Shown here piece after piece: positions 9,827 to 20,963 of a stretch of 64,000 bases of DNA. Source of the stretch: Platanthera guangdongensis (taxonomy: Eukaryota > Streptophyta > Magnoliopsida > Asparagales > Orchidaceae); NCBI GenBank assembly GCA_039583875.1, contig CM077164.1, positions 65,565,628 to 65,629,627 on the forward strand, given 5' to 3'. Positions within the stretch are counted from its first letter, which is position 1, and each line of letters starts with the position of its first letter. Below the pieces are notes generated by a model, which did no database searches, was not told where the DNA came from, and worked only from the letters and a program-made list of their open reading frames with translations. The position numbers were made by a program, and so were the translations under genes.

Positions 9827-11888
9827 TGTAACGCCCCAAATTTGCAGAGTGGGCAACTTTTGGGTGACACGGCCTGGGACACGGGCGTGTCCCAGGGCGT
9901 GTCCTGCTCAGGTTGAGTAGTTGGGCGCGTGGTCGACGAAATTCGGTCGACGAAGTTTTCGGGAGGTCACGCCCTGAGACACGGGCGTGACAGGGGGCGT
10001 GACCGGGGCGTGAACTAGGGCATGTCCCCTCTAGTTGATGAACTACGCTCGACAATCGTTGAGTGGCAAGCAAGGGGTACACGACCTGTGATACGGGCGT
10101 GTCACAGGGCGTGTCCGCTGTGTCGAGAGGTCGACAATTTTCTCTCGACGAGGTGTCGAGTGGGTTACACGCCCTGGGTCACGGGCGTGACTGGGCCGAC
10201 ACGTGCGTGTACCCTGGCCGTGTTCTATTTTGGATATGTCAGAATGAGTCGGTTCGTGTGCCGCTTAAGGTACACGCCCTGTGACACGGGCGTGTCACAG
10301 GGCCTGTCAGGCCCGAAAAGTGATTTTTTTCGCATTTCTGGCCGTTCATTTCCCTGTTCTGGATATAATGGTCTAGGCTTCTTTCTTGTGGATAATAAGC
10401 AGAGAATGGGATAAAGTCCCTTAATTCTCATCTCCACCTTCTTCTCATTTCAAGTGAGAGAAAACGAAAGGGAAAGGCCAAGGCAAGGAAGGGAGAAAGG
10501 AAAACCAGCTGTTGGAGGAGTTGTGGAGTGCGGATTGAAGATCCGAGAACGGATTCGTGAATGCAAAGCCGAGGCGGTGACTTCAATACGGCTACTTCAT
10601 TGCGCTGAAGCAATCTTCGAGGGTAACGATCTCCTTATTAGACATCGAAGTCCTTGCTTTATGCATGTGCGTGGAATCCTCCACCAAGAGGTGGATCTTG
10701 TAAGTGATTCCTTAGTTAAATTTGCATCTAGAGCCGGAAGTGTGGAGTACGGCATAAGCATGTTGTGTGAAGCCCATCTGGATGGATAGTCTGGATTGGT
10801 GATGATCATGGGTAAACCGGAGAAGAGTCCGTGGATTTAACGATATGAAATATGTGTATGGGATGAATAAATGATATGTGATGTTGCTTATGGATGAATG
10901 GAGGCTCTGGTTAAGCTCCTTGTGTTATGAGTGCTGCAGGTGCTATTTGTTCTTCGAGAACGGTGAAAAGCTGCGACTGATCAGGAGGGAAAGCTGACCC
11001 GCGTCAAGCTGCGGTATTGACGATTTCAGCACGAGAAAAGGCTGACCTCTACCTGGTTAATTTGGGAGGTCGATTGGTGGCAATGCAAATGGGGGCTGCG
11101 GTCATACCCGGCTTGCTACACCACAGTGGTGGGTCGATCTAAATACTCAATTTTGCTATGGGGTTAGTACCTCTAAATGGTTTGGGCGGAATGCTCAAAA
11201 CATGCGTGTTGTGGTGACCAGGACCGGCCAGCTAACAAGTTAATAACCCCTAATCAGCGGTGTATGACTGGGATACCCGGAACACCAAAAAGGTGCCCTG
11301 AGTGCACGAAGCGTCTGGTGGATACCGGCGTTTGTGATGTGATTGTGATTGCTAAGCTGATAGAGTTTATGATATGTCAATGCATACAGGGAAGGAACCA
11401 CTGCCCCGGGTAAGGGGTAGGGTCGTTATAATTGGTCAGTTAAAGCTGACCGTTACTTGTTTTGCCGCTCTTGGGTGGATATGTGTTTGCAGGTGATGAT
11501 GATTTGAAATGAAATGAGCGAGTTGAAGGCTTGCTGCTTAAGGCCCTTGAAGGTCGTGCGAAGCGTGTTTGGATTTCATGTATGGTCGGCATGCGTCCCG
11601 ATGTATGAAGCTGTATTTGTGTAATAAGAAACTTGTAAGGCCATAAGGCCAGTGTGTGGGTGAGTTGTATATATTCCTGGTTTTGATATATAAATGTGGA
11701 ATTTATATAGTGGTGGACATTCTTTGAGTTGAGTTCATTTAACTTAAAATGATGTGCTAGAATATATTGAGTTAGGATGCGAGTATATTTTGATTTCCAC
11801 AAGTAATTCCTCCGCTGGTCTGTGACATATGGCGTTGGGGCCCGGCCGGACCCTCCGTTATATGCCACGTGACGAGTGGGGCATTATA
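9827..11888 (+). repeat. Gypsy LTR2 (shared by two units)
   Basis: Starts TGTAACGCCCC after a purine tract (so it is the 3' LTR of unit 1) and ends GGGGCATTATA just before another primer site (so it is also the 5' LTR of unit 2). Being bounded by both signals shows the LTR is shared by two interiors. The U3 palindromic block is at 9865-10320. The terminal CA has mutated to TA. Confidence 0.88.
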
Positions 11889-11891
11889 ATA

Positions 11892-11907
11892 TGGTATCAG
11901 ATCCAGG
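11892..11907 (+). other. Primer binding site, gypsy unit 2
   Basis: TGGTATCAGATCCAGG, one mismatch from the unit 1 site, located 4 bases after LTR2. Confidence 0.8.
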
Positions 11908-12050
11908 TTTAGATTGTTTCGGAGGAGAGAATATAATTGATCTCACGAATGTCCACTAGGAATGTATTTCATGCACGAAAGGGGCATGAGTGTGTAGTCA
12001 ATGTATACTTACCGTTATGATATGGTTGATTAATAGTGTTACATTGATAG

Positions 12051-13193
12051 GTGGCGAGGAGTGATGCTGGGAAGTCTGAACCCCAGCGATCTGACGAGAG
12101 TTCAGTACCCGTTGAAGCGCCTACGCCTCCTTTGGCGGAGACCATACGGGTGGTGACGGAGACAGTGCTTGCGTATTACAGGCACAACCAATTGGGCAGG
12201 CAAGGCCTGCAGGAGTAAACCAGTTCAGACTGGTGCAAGGCAAGAACGTGCTGCAGTTGTGGTGGAGGAGCAAGCAACGAATGAGTCATTAAAAAGCTTG
12301 ATGGAGTTTCATCCACCTCTACGTTTGGTGGAGTGCTTCCCCCAACGCAGGCGGAAGATTGGTTGGCTAGAGTAAAGAGGATCCTCCTGACTGCAATTTC
12401 AAGGATGCCAGAGGAGTAGAAGGTGACCTTAGCCACTTTCTGCTAAAAGAAGCTGCGAGATTATGGTGGGATGATATGGAGGTACATCACTTGACAGGTC
12501 GAGGTTTAGCGGAGGTCTCAATTGAAGAATTCTCCCGATTGTTTTTAGCCAAGTATTTACCAGTGTCGCAGCGGATTGCGATGGAAAATGAGTTTCAACA
12601 TCTGGTGCAGGGTGAGAAACTGATATTGATACGTACCTGCATGAGTTTACCAAACTTGGTCGCTATAAACGAGGTCTACTTTCGCTGAGGAGGCTCGAAA
12701 GACGAATTGATTTTATGAGGGACTGCGTGATGAATTGCGATTGGCACTCCCGAGTTCGGTGAATCAAGGCTTCCAAGCATTGGTCGATACGGCCAGGGCA
12801 CTGGAGAAAGATTTTAAACGAGTGCAGGATAAAAAGAAGTTGGCAATGGAGAAGCCGGAATTTAAAGTCCCGCGGTCTCAATAATTGAAGTTTCGGAAAC
12901 GAGACATGAAGAAGTTCAGGTCTGCTGAACCTCAACTTCTTCAACTGTTTCATCGGGCGCAACTTATGGATAAGGACGGGTTGAAACCCGTATAAGTTTT
13001 AAATGTGGAAAATAGGGACATATAGCCCCTAATTGTTGGAGTGGCCCTCCAGGGACTGAGAAAGGGACGGGTGTGTCTTATAACAAAAAGGGTAAAGCAG
13101 TGGCCGAATCATCTATATCCCAGACGCAACCTCGATTGCATAATCTGGAAGTGCAATTTGAGCCGCAAAGCATAGTCGGTGAAATACAACCTC
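12051..13193 (+). pseudogene. Gypsy gag, interior 2 (decayed, 3' truncated)
   Basis: Same gag as at 8334, starting at the same GTGGCGAGGAGTGATG stretch. The core is recognisable (EEFSRLFLAKYLPVSQR, then an EFQHLVQG segment) but a 2-base insertion after LVQG and further small insertions break the frame repeatedly. The zinc knuckle region survives as sequence only. Similarity ends at about 13193 in the middle of the gag tail, where the sequence jumps into the middle of an LTR (GGTGAAAAGCTGCGGC), so the gag end, 3' UTR, purine tract and first part of the next LTR are deleted. Confidence 0.75.
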
Positions 13194-14128
13194 GGTGAAA
13201 AGCTGCGGCTGATCAGGAGGGAAAGCCGACCCGCGTCAAGCTGCGGTATTGAAAACGATTTGAGCACGTGAAAAGGCTGACCTCTACCTGGTTATTTTGG
13301 TAGGTTGATTGTTGGAAATGAAAATGGGGGCTGCGGTCAAACCCGGCTTGCTACACACTACAGTGGTGGGTCGATCTAAATGCTCCATTTTGATGTGGGG
13401 TTAGTACCTCTGAATGGTTTGGGCGGAATGCTCACAATATGCGTGTTTTGGTGACCAGGACCGGCCAGCTAACAAGTTAATAACCCATGATCGGCGGCGT
13501 GTACGACTGGGATACCCGGTACACCAAAAAGGTGCCCTGAGTGCACGAAGCGTCTGGTGGATACCGGCATTTGTGATGTGATTGTGATTGCTAAGCTGAT
13601 AGAGTTTATGATATGGCAATGCGTACAGGGAAGGAACCACTGCCCCGGGAAAGGGGTAGGGTCGTTATAATTTGTCAGTTAAAGCAGACCGTTACTTTGT
13701 TTGCCGCTCTTGGGTGGATATGTGTTTGCATGTGATGATGATTTGAAATGAAATGAGCGGGTTGAAGGCTTGCTGCTTAAGGCCCTTGAAGGCCGTACGA
13801 AGCGTGTTTGGATTTCATATGTGGACGGCCTGCGTGCCGATGTATGAAGCTGTATTTGTGTAACGAGAAACTTGTAAGGCCATACGGCCAGTGTGGTGGG
13901 TGAGTTGTATACATTCCTGGTTTTGATATATAAATGTGGAATTTATATAGTGGTGGACATTCTTGAGTTGAGTTAATTTAACTTAAAATGCTGCGCTAGA
14001 ATGTATTGAGTTAGGAAGTGAGTAGATTTTGATTTCCACAAGTAATTCCGCCGCTTGTCTGTGACATATGTCAAGGGGCCCCGGCCGGACCCACCGTTAT
14101 ATGCCACGTGACGAGTGGGGGCGTTACA
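13194..14128 (+). repeat. Gypsy LTR3, 5'-truncated
   Basis: Equivalent to about 7244-8171 of LTR1. The first 1.1 kb, including the palindromic U3 block, is missing. It ends GGGGGCGTTACA followed by primer site TGGTATCAGAGCCAGG at 14132-14147. The junction at 13193/13194 shares only a few bases between the two joined sites, as in illegitimate recombination. Confidence 0.85.
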
Positions 14129-14131
14129 AAG

Positions 14132-14147
14132 TGGTATCAGAGCCAGG
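14132..14147 (+). other. Primer binding site, gypsy unit 3
   Basis: TGGTATCAGAGCCAGG directly after LTR3, identical to the unit 1 site. Confidence 0.85.
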
Positions 14148-14204
14148 TTTAGATTGTTTGTGAGTAGAGAATATAATTGACCTCACGAATGTCCATTAGG
14201 AATG

Positions 14205-16177
14205 TGAAAGTGCAGCTAGATCTGATATACTCTAGAGGGGGGGGGGGTGAATAGAGTATATGGTGATTTTTAAAACTTTTACAACTGCTGTTGTATTTAA
14301 GGTGTGTGTATGTGTGTGTGCAGCAAACACAATAAACCAGAAAGCAGCAATGGACTAATCACATAATACAGCACAATCACAGAGCAAGGCAGAAAACAAA
14401 AAGGAAAAGAAAGCAACCAGACGATACAAGAATTTTATAGTGGTTCCCCAAATCTGGGTAGTCCACTCTTCTACCACCCTGGTAGGAATCCACTGCAGGA
14501 AGGGGTTGATCAGGTGTCCTGGCACCAATGGGGTTTTGATCAGGTTCCCAAAAACCAAACCCTCAAGTCTTTTGGAGGGAGACTTGCAACCAGAATAATT
14601 TTGAAGGAATTAAAACCCTGTATAGAGGTGGAGTGAGAGGGTGATGAGGTCTTCTCTTTCTCAGGTCAAATGAGAAGACTTGTGGAATGTTGTTTAGCAT
14701 CTTTGCTCCCCCTGAGATGTAGAATTGATCAGGAAGAATACTGGAGCACTGCTTCAGGGTGATAGGTCTTCAAAGACCTAGAATTCCAGGTCCAGAGAAA
14801 GTCTTCAGGAACTTCTTGCAACTGATATGAATGTATTGTTTTGAAATTCTCCTGAGTAAAAGCAGATGAAGAAGACTCTTGATATTGATGTAATGTTCTT
14901 CTTCTTCTTCTTCTAAATCAATTTCTCTCTGGGTCAAGAATGAATTCTTTTCTTGTGTTGTCTGAATCACTGTCTATCCTCTTCTTGTTGTATATTATTT
15001 CTGGTTTCTGTATCTCTCTGTCTGTCATGGAGAGCATTCGCATTTTTGAATGTCGAGCAGTAATGACAGACGGCCTGGAAATGAAGCAGAAATTAATTAT
15101 TTCCTCAACTGTTTCCATGGGAAAATGACATGTAATAATCCAGAATTAACTACGCATCCTAACGGTAGTATACTGTGAAGAACTGCCATTAATTGTCCAG
15201 GAATCAGCGCCATGGAATGAGACGGGAACGGAAGAAGACCTAGTCTGGAATCGTCGACCGAAGAACAAAATTCGTCGAGCTGAGTCTTGAATTCGTCGAG
15301 CTAAGCTGAGTTCGTCGAGCTGAGCTGGGTTCGTCGAGCTGGGCTGAGTTCGTAGAGCTGAGCTGAGTTCGTCGAGCTGACAGTCTTCATTCGTTGAATA
15401 GACAATCTTCAATATCAGACAAACATTATTCGTTGAGCAAAGAACCAAATTCGTCGAGCTGAGAATAAACTTCATCGACCTGAGAAAAATGTTCTGGACT
15501 TGGACGAAATACTCTGCATCTGCTGAAAAGCTGTGTCGACACAAATTGGTGTCGACAGATTGATCTTGGTGTCGACACAAATCCTCTGGTATCGATAGAT
15601 TGATCTAGGTGTCGACACAAATCTTTTGGTGTCGACACAAGCTGGTGTCGACTGAAATCCTGGGTGTCGACACAAATCGTCTGGTGTCGACACAAGCCCT
15701 AAGTGTCGACACAGATTCTCTGAGCACAAAAATCGTCGAGTAGAGATTAGCATTCGTCGACCTGAGAAGCTGTGAACTTGAGGTCCAAGTTCGTCGAGCT
15801 CAGAATATAATTCGTCGACCGAAGCATGGAGCTGGACTTAGAGAAATTTGAAGTAGTTCTGAGAATGCTTGAAGTAGAATCCGGTGTTCGTCGAGCAAAG
15901 AACAAAGTTCGTCGAGCTCAGCACTGCGAATTATCTCACGATCGTCGAGCGCAGAGCTCCCTTCGTCGAGCTGAGTTCGACGAACGTCGAACTCATTTCA
16001 CTTAGTCTGAAAAACTGATAGATCTGAAATTCCTGATGGTCTTGAAGAAGGCTGGTCCATCTGAAGTTGAGATAGAGGACTGTCCTAGACTCTAAGACAC
16101 AAACTTGACCCAGACTATACATGATGGGTCACATCCTAAGTCAGTGAACCTAGCCCAAATCAACTTGGGGTCCAACA
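14205..16177 (-). mobile_element. Solo LTR of copia family A
   Basis: Bounded by a perfect 5-bp duplication GAATG (14200-14204 and 16178-16182). Removing the element and one duplicate restores the interior 3 sequence seen in the other units. Sense is minus: the LTR starts TGTTGGACCCC (complement of the right edge) and ends CTGCACTTTCA (complement of the left edge). The 3' end carries a run of 11 C on the sense strand next to TCTAGAG, a typical SIRE/Maximus end. No interior is present, so the element was reduced by LTR-LTR recombination. A second, longer-lived relative is at 61150-62981. Confidence 0.88.
15240..15990 (-). promoter_or_regulatory. Motif arrays in copia A solo LTR
   Basis: Two kinds of motif. 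TTCGTCGAGCTGAG-type units occur at about 15266-15390, 15448-15485 and 15740-15990. A compact array of about ten GTGTCGACACAAAT-type units occupies 15530-15715. The second array is absent from the other family A LTR in this window but matches the palindrome of copia B. Confidence 0.6.
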
Positions 16178-16268
16178 GAATGTATTTCATGTACGAAAGG
16201 GGCATGAGTGTGTAGTCAATGTATACTTACCGTTATGATATGGTTGATTAATAGTGTTATATTGATAG

Positions 16269-17467
16269 GTGGCGAGGAGTGATGCTGGCAGTCTGAACCC
16301 CAATGGTCTAACGAGAGTGCAGCATCCGTTGAAGTGCCTACGCCTCCTTCAGAGGAGACCATACGGGTGGTGACAGAGACATTGCTTGCGGTATTATATG
16401 CACAACCGATTGGGCAGGCAAGGCCTACATGAGTACCGGTTCAGACTGGTGTAAGGCAAGAACGTGCTGCAGTTATGGTGGAGGAACAAGCAACGATTGA
16501 GTCATTAAAAAGCATTATGGAGTTTCATCCACCTATGTTTGGTGGAGCGCTTTCCCCAACGTAGGCGGAAGATTGGTTGGCTAGAGTAAAGAGGATCCTG
16601 ACTGCAATCAGGACGCCAGAGGAGCAGAAGGTGACCTTAGCCACTTTTCAGCTAGAAGGAGATGAGAGATTTTGGTGGGATGATATGGAGGTACATCACT
16701 TGGAAGGTCGAGGTTTAGCGGAGGTCTCAATTGAAGAATTCTCCCGATTATTTTTGGCCAAGTATTTGCGAGTGTCGCAGTGGATTGCGATGGAAAACGA
16801 GTTTCAACGTCTGGTGCAGCAGGTGAGACTGATATTGATACGTACCTGCATGAGTTTACCAAACTTGGTCGCTATGCAGGGTCTACTTTCGCTGAAGAGG
16901 CTCGAAAGACGAATCAATTTTATGAGGGACTGCGTGATGAATTGCGATTGGCACTCCCGAGTTCGGTGAATCAAGGCTTCCAAGCGTTGGTCGATACGGC
17001 CAGGGCATTGGAGAAAGTTTTGAAACGAGTGCAGGATAAAAAGAAGTTGGCAATGGAGAAGACGAAATTTAATGTCCCGCAGTCTCAACAATTGGAGTTT
17101 CGGAAACGAGACAAGAAGAAGTTCAGGTCTGCTGAACCAACTTCTTCAACTGTTTCATCGAGCGCAACCTATGGACAAGGACGGGTTGAAACCCGTACAT
17201 GTTTTAAATGTGGAAAACAGGAACATATAAACCCTAATTATTGGAGTGGCCCTCCAGGGAGTGAGAAAAGGACGGGTGTGTCTTATAACAAAAAAGGGTA
17301 AAGTAGTGGCTGAATCATCTGCATCCCAGACGCAACCTCGATTGCATAATCTGGAAGTGCAAGAGCCGCAAAGCTCAGTCGGTGAAATACAACATCGCGT
17401 GTTTAGGTTGGAACTACAAGAGGCTATCAAACGTATTATGAATGATGATGCGGCTGAGCGGAAATAA
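16269..17467 (+). pseudogene. Gypsy gag, interior 3 (decayed)
   Basis: Third copy of the gag-only coding region. Two open stretches (16577 onward and up to 17301) overlap around 16780-16969 and together cover the gag core (EEFSRLFLAKYLRVSQ, TDIDTYLHEFTKLGRYAGST, KTNQFYEGLRDELRLALPS), the basic linker and an intact-spaced CCHC knuckle CFKCGKQEHINPNYW in which the last Cys is replaced by Tyr. A 2-base insertion near 16819 separates them, and a 1-base insertion after 17290 shifts the tail, which ends at the same TAA as in unit 1. No protease, RT or integrase follows. The copia A solo LTR lies in the leader upstream of it. Confidence 0.8.
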
Positions 17468-17745
17468 ATGCCCTATGTCTTTATTTTGGTGTACATATTT
17501 GTGGTGTATGTTATATCATATGTGAATATGATGTTTGAGCTATCTGGACGTACATATGTTAGCAATATGTATGTGTGTATGGCATATAAGTGATGTGCTT
17601 TTGTGTGATGCCGTGTGGAGAGACAAGCTGCGGCCGCTGAGCTCGAACCCGGATCATTTTGTTATGGTGATAGTTTGCATGTGGTGCAACAAGAAATGCA
17701 TATTTGACGGTCTGTTGGTAAGCCAAATTTCGAGGACGAAATTTC

Positions 17746-17763
17746 TTTAAAGGAGGGGAGGAT
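17746..17763 (+). other. Polypurine tract before LTR4
   Basis: AAAGGAGGGGAGGAT-type tract preceded by CGAGGACGAAATTTC. It marks the 3' LTR boundary. Confidence 0.8.
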
Positions 17764-17867
17764 TGTAACACCCCAAAATTGCAGAGTGGGCAACTTTTGG
17801 GTGACAGGGCCTGGGACACGGGCGTGTCCCAGGGCGTGTCCTGCTCGGGTTGAGCAGTTGGGCGTGT
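17764..17867 (+). repeat. Gypsy LTR4, first 104 bp
   Basis: Begins TGTAACACCCC and matches LTR1 up to about base 104, where copia B interrupts it. The rest of this LTR is not found to the right within the window. Confidence 0.85.
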
Positions 17868-18072
17868 TGTTGGGTACATTGGAAAATGTGTACCAGATTT
17901 GGAGAAGCCTCGCCTAACTCAATGAAATTCATCAAGGTATATTTGATGTGGTGTTGAGTTTCCATGTGCACGTTAAGGAAATGAAAGAAAAGTTTCTAAG
18001 TACAAGTGTCGACACTTGAGAAGCATTGTGTCGACACATGGGAAAGGCTATGTCGAGACCAGGAGTCAGTTT

Positions 18073-18338
18073 GTGTCGACACACAGGACTTGTGTCGACA
18101 CACAGAATGCTCAGTCGACAACAACTGTGTCGACACACAGGACTTGTGTCGACACACAGAAAGCTCAGTCGACAACAACTATGTCGACACACAGAACTTG
18201 TGTCGACACACAGAATTATGTCTACAGCAATTGTGTCGACACGCAGGACTGGTGTCGACACACAGAATTATGTCTACAGCAATTGTGTCGACACACAGGA
18301 CTTGTGTCGACATATTCCAGAATTGTATCAAGACAACC
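18073..18338 (+). repeat. Tandem repeat of 54/52 bp with double palindromes
   Basis: Five units start at 18073, 18127, 18181, 18233 and 18285. Units 1, 2, 4 and 5 have two 12-bp perfect or near-perfect palindromes TGTGTCGACACA. Units 1-2 end in AGTCGACAACAACT and units 3-4 in ATGTCTACAGCAATT, so the array has two subtypes. Degenerate relatives flank it at 18006-18070 and 18363-18530. Confidence 0.9.
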
Positions 18339-18658
18339 ACAATGTCAGGACTAGAAGTATTTGTGTCGACACACGGGACTTGTGTCGACACATTTTACAG
18401 GAGATGTGTTAAGAAGATTAAAGTGTGCTGTGTGTCGACATTATGGGAGCTGTGTCGACATCACCAAGGATTATGTCGACACATAGTCTATTTGTGTCGA
18501 CACATTCAAAGGAATGTCTCGACACTTTGTTGACTGAGACAAAGTATAATGAAGTAACTGGTGACTTGATAGCTGTCATGACCAACAAGGCTGTTGCATC
18601 GATTAGTACTATCAGAAGGTTGTTATGAACCGATCAGCTGGTAACCTTGGATGAAGCC

Positions 18659-18666
18659 TATATAAA
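18659..18666 (+). promoter_or_regulatory. Probable TATA box of copia B
   Basis: TATATAAA lies about 130 bp downstream of the palindrome array within the LTR, where a U3/R promoter is expected. Confidence 0.55.
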
Positions 18667-19541
18667 GACATGTTCTATCATCAGATAAGAAGAGAGCTTG
18701 AAGCATAAAATACAAAACCAATCTAAGAAGAAGAAGAGAAGTCTTCATCTAGAAGTCATCAAGTCTCCTGGAGATCCTGAACAAGTCTGCAAAAATAATT
18801 CAGATTTAATTCTGAAAAGAAGAAGGAAGCTGGATTGAGGATCAACTCCACTTCACAAGAAGATCAACCCTACTTTATTCAAATTCAAGAAGCTTTGAAG
18901 AAGCTAAGACAGGTTGATTCTAAAGTTATCTATTCTAGCAAGAACTTATCAAGAAACCTTCATCCCTTTCTCGCTCTACTTGGGTGAAGGATTTATTCTT
19001 TTCTATTATCAATTTACTGTAGGATCTATCATAGATCTGAGTTGTAAGCCTAAATTATAAAGGCTGAGGTAGGGCTGAGTGTCTGAGGTAGGGGATTAAT
19101 ATCTCTGAGTTGTAGGCCTGTAAAAGAGGCTAAGGTAGGGCATGTGTGCCTGAGTTGTAGGAGTGTGGACTCACTCTGAGGTATGATTCTTTGAGAGAAT
19201 CTGAGCTGTAGGACTTGCTGAAGTCTGAGTTGTAGGAACCATTCAGGGTTCTGAGTTGTAAGATTTGAGGATCGGAGAAGGAAGAAGGAAGTTAGGGTGA
19301 ATCAAGTATACTGCTAGATAGGCAAAGGGGGAAAGTGGATGTACCCATCACTTGGGGAACCACTATAAAATTGGGTGTATTCTATGTGTGCTGTGTTTAT
19401 TTTTATATGTGCTATGACAGTGTGCATAACATGTTTTATTGTTATAAATTTGTCTGCCTAAGCAATAAAAAAAAGAAAAAGGAATTGTACCTATTCACCC
19501 CCTTTAGGTGTTTAGGTCATCTTGAAACAAATTCTTTCAAG

Positions 19542-19556
19542 TGGTATCAGAGGGAG
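19542..19556 (+). other. Primer binding site, copia B
   Basis: TGGTATCAGAGGGAG starts 3 bases after the LTR end CTTTCA. It is the methionine-tRNA-type site common to SIRE-like copia elements. Confidence 0.88.
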
Positions 19557-19619
19557 GTTACTCAAGAAATAGACTTAACAGTCTGAGTATATCTATAAGG
19601 CAGTTAACATTTAGACAAA

Positions 19620-20427
19620 ATGGGTTCAGGAGAAAATCACAAGGAACTTGGATCCATGAAATTACCAATATATAGGAAATAAATATTTGGTATTTGGAAA
19701 GAGAGAGTCAGGTTGTTTATGGAAGCATCTGACCCAAGAATATATATTACTGTTAAAGAAGGGCCTTTCATTCCAATTAAAATCTCACTTCTTTATGCAA
19801 ATCTCAGAACTCCAAAAGATTATTCTGAAATGACAAAGGATGAGATCATCTTAGCTACCATGGATAAGAGAGCACATAATATAATAGTCAGTGCTATAGA
19901 TCATTCAACCTTCCAAAACTTGATTCACTACAAGACCTCCAAAGAGATGTGGGACAATTTGATTGTCTACATAGAGGGATCAGAAGAAGTGAGACAAGAC
20001 AGAAAGTCTATGCTTAATCAGGAGTATGAAAGTTTTAGACAAGCCAAAACTGACAGCATAACTGAGTGCTACAAGAAGTTTTTCTGAATAGTAAATGAAC
20101 TGATGTCATATGGAAGAGTTCAATGAGCTCAATGATAAATTCCTTAGATCACTAACTAAAGATTGAGACACCAAGATATGTGCCATCAGGGAAGTGGCCA
20201 GACTTGCAGAAATTTCTCCTCTTACCCTATTTGGAAAACTTCTATCATATTAAATGCAGCTGATGGCCAGGAAAGAGGAAGAGAAAAGCAATAAGGCAGA
20301 ATACAGAGAAACGTCAGTGGCCTTCAAGTCTGAAGCCCCAAGAAAGAACAGGAGGATGTCTCAATCTCCTCCTAAGAAAGCTTCTGAAGTTAGCTCAGAA
20401 AGTTCTGACAATCACACATCAGACAGC
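19620..20427 (+). pseudogene. Copia B gag, N-terminal part (split)
   Basis: The start ATG at 19620 gives MGSGENHKELGSMKLPIY, then a stop at 19680. The frame then continues through FGIWKERVRLFMEASDPR, ITVKEGPFIP, MDKRAHNIIVSAI and KTSKEMWDNLIVYIEGSEEV, the standard plant copia gag (UBN2-type) core. Stops at 20085, 20164 and elsewhere follow, then a Lys/Glu-rich stretch. The coding sequence is split at 20427 by a solo LTR whose target duplication is ACAGC and resumes at 23056. Confidence 0.82.
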
Positions 20428-20599
20428 TGATGAATTGTAAATATACATATTTTTGTGTACATTAATTTAGTCGTTTTCATTTCTTTTCGTCATTTTTTCA
20501 TATTTTTTGCTTAATAAATTGCTCTTTTTTTGTAAATAATTTTGCTAACTTGCTTTATTTTTATGTTTCAGAAAATATCAAAAATTTGGCAAAAATTGA

Positions 20600-20940
20600 C
20601 AAGTCACGCCCGTGCCTTCCTGGTCACGCCCGTGACCGGGGCGTGACACGTCAAAATCCCGTCAATCAGCAAATTTTGAAGAGAAAAGCTTGACAAGCCT
20701 GGCGACACGCCCGTGACACCCGACACGGGTCGTAACCCAAGCCCGTGTCCAACCGCTCGATGCTTTCAGCTCGACGATCGTCGAACTCCTCGACACGCTC
20801 AGAGTCACGCCCGTGACCTAGGGCGTGACACCTCTTCCCGCTCGACGATTTTCAACTCGACATTTTCCGCTCGAAGTTTGTCGAGTGTCGACACCAATCG
20901 ACACGCCCCCTGACACGCCCGTGTCAGAGGGCGTGTACTT
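20600..20940 (+). promoter_or_regulatory. U3 palindromic block of the Tat-type solo LTR
   Basis: Repeats of GTCACGCCCGTGAC and GACACGCCCGTGTC together with CTCGACGATCGTCGAAC and TCGAGTGTCGACACC. It is followed 15 bp later by TATAAATAG (20955-20963), a good TATA box. Confidence 0.65.
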
Positions 20941-20954
20941 GTAAATTTTCTGCC

Positions 20955-20963
20955 TATAAATAG
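20955..20963 (+). promoter_or_regulatory. Probable TATA box in Tat-type solo LTR
   Basis: TATAAATAG directly downstream of the palindrome block. Confidence 0.55.

Larger units (their letters stand above)
6143..17867 (+). mobile_element. Head-to-tail LTR-sharing array of a gag-only gypsy element
   Basis: The order is LTR1, interior 1, LTR2, interior 2, LTR3 (5'-truncated), interior 3, LTR4 (cut by copia B). LTR1 to LTR2 start spacing is 3684 bp. Termini are TGTAAC(A/G)CCCC and GGGGCGTTACA, followed by a methionine-tRNA-type primer site. The 3' boundary carries the CGAGGACGAAATTT motif and a GGAGGGGAGGAT purine tract that are typical of Tekay/Del chromovirus gypsy elements. No protease, RT, RNaseH or integrase is present in any of the three interiors, so the family is non-autonomous. 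The lineage name is inferred from the gag type and termini only. Confidence 0.85.
17868..19539 (+). repeat. Copia B 5' LTR
   Basis: Starts TGTTGGGTACATTGG and ends CTTTCA, next to the primer site. The U3 part holds the TGTGTCGACACA array (18006-18530). The 3' part ends with the CTATTCACCCCC motif shared by all three copia families here. About 19030-19270 contains several CTGAGTTGTAGG/CTGAGGTAGGG repeats. Confidence 0.88.

Noticed and set aside
18016..18412. Cys/His/Arg-rich proteins encoded by the repeat array
   Set aside because: The CRH.T-type repeats are an artefact of translating the GTCGACACA repeat in several frames on both strands.
18006..18530. CRISPR-like array of regularly spaced TGTGTCGACACA repeats
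   Set aside because: It lies inside a plant copia LTR, the repeat is a 12-bp palindrome within a 54-bp tandem unit, the spacers are themselves repeated, and no cas genes exist here.
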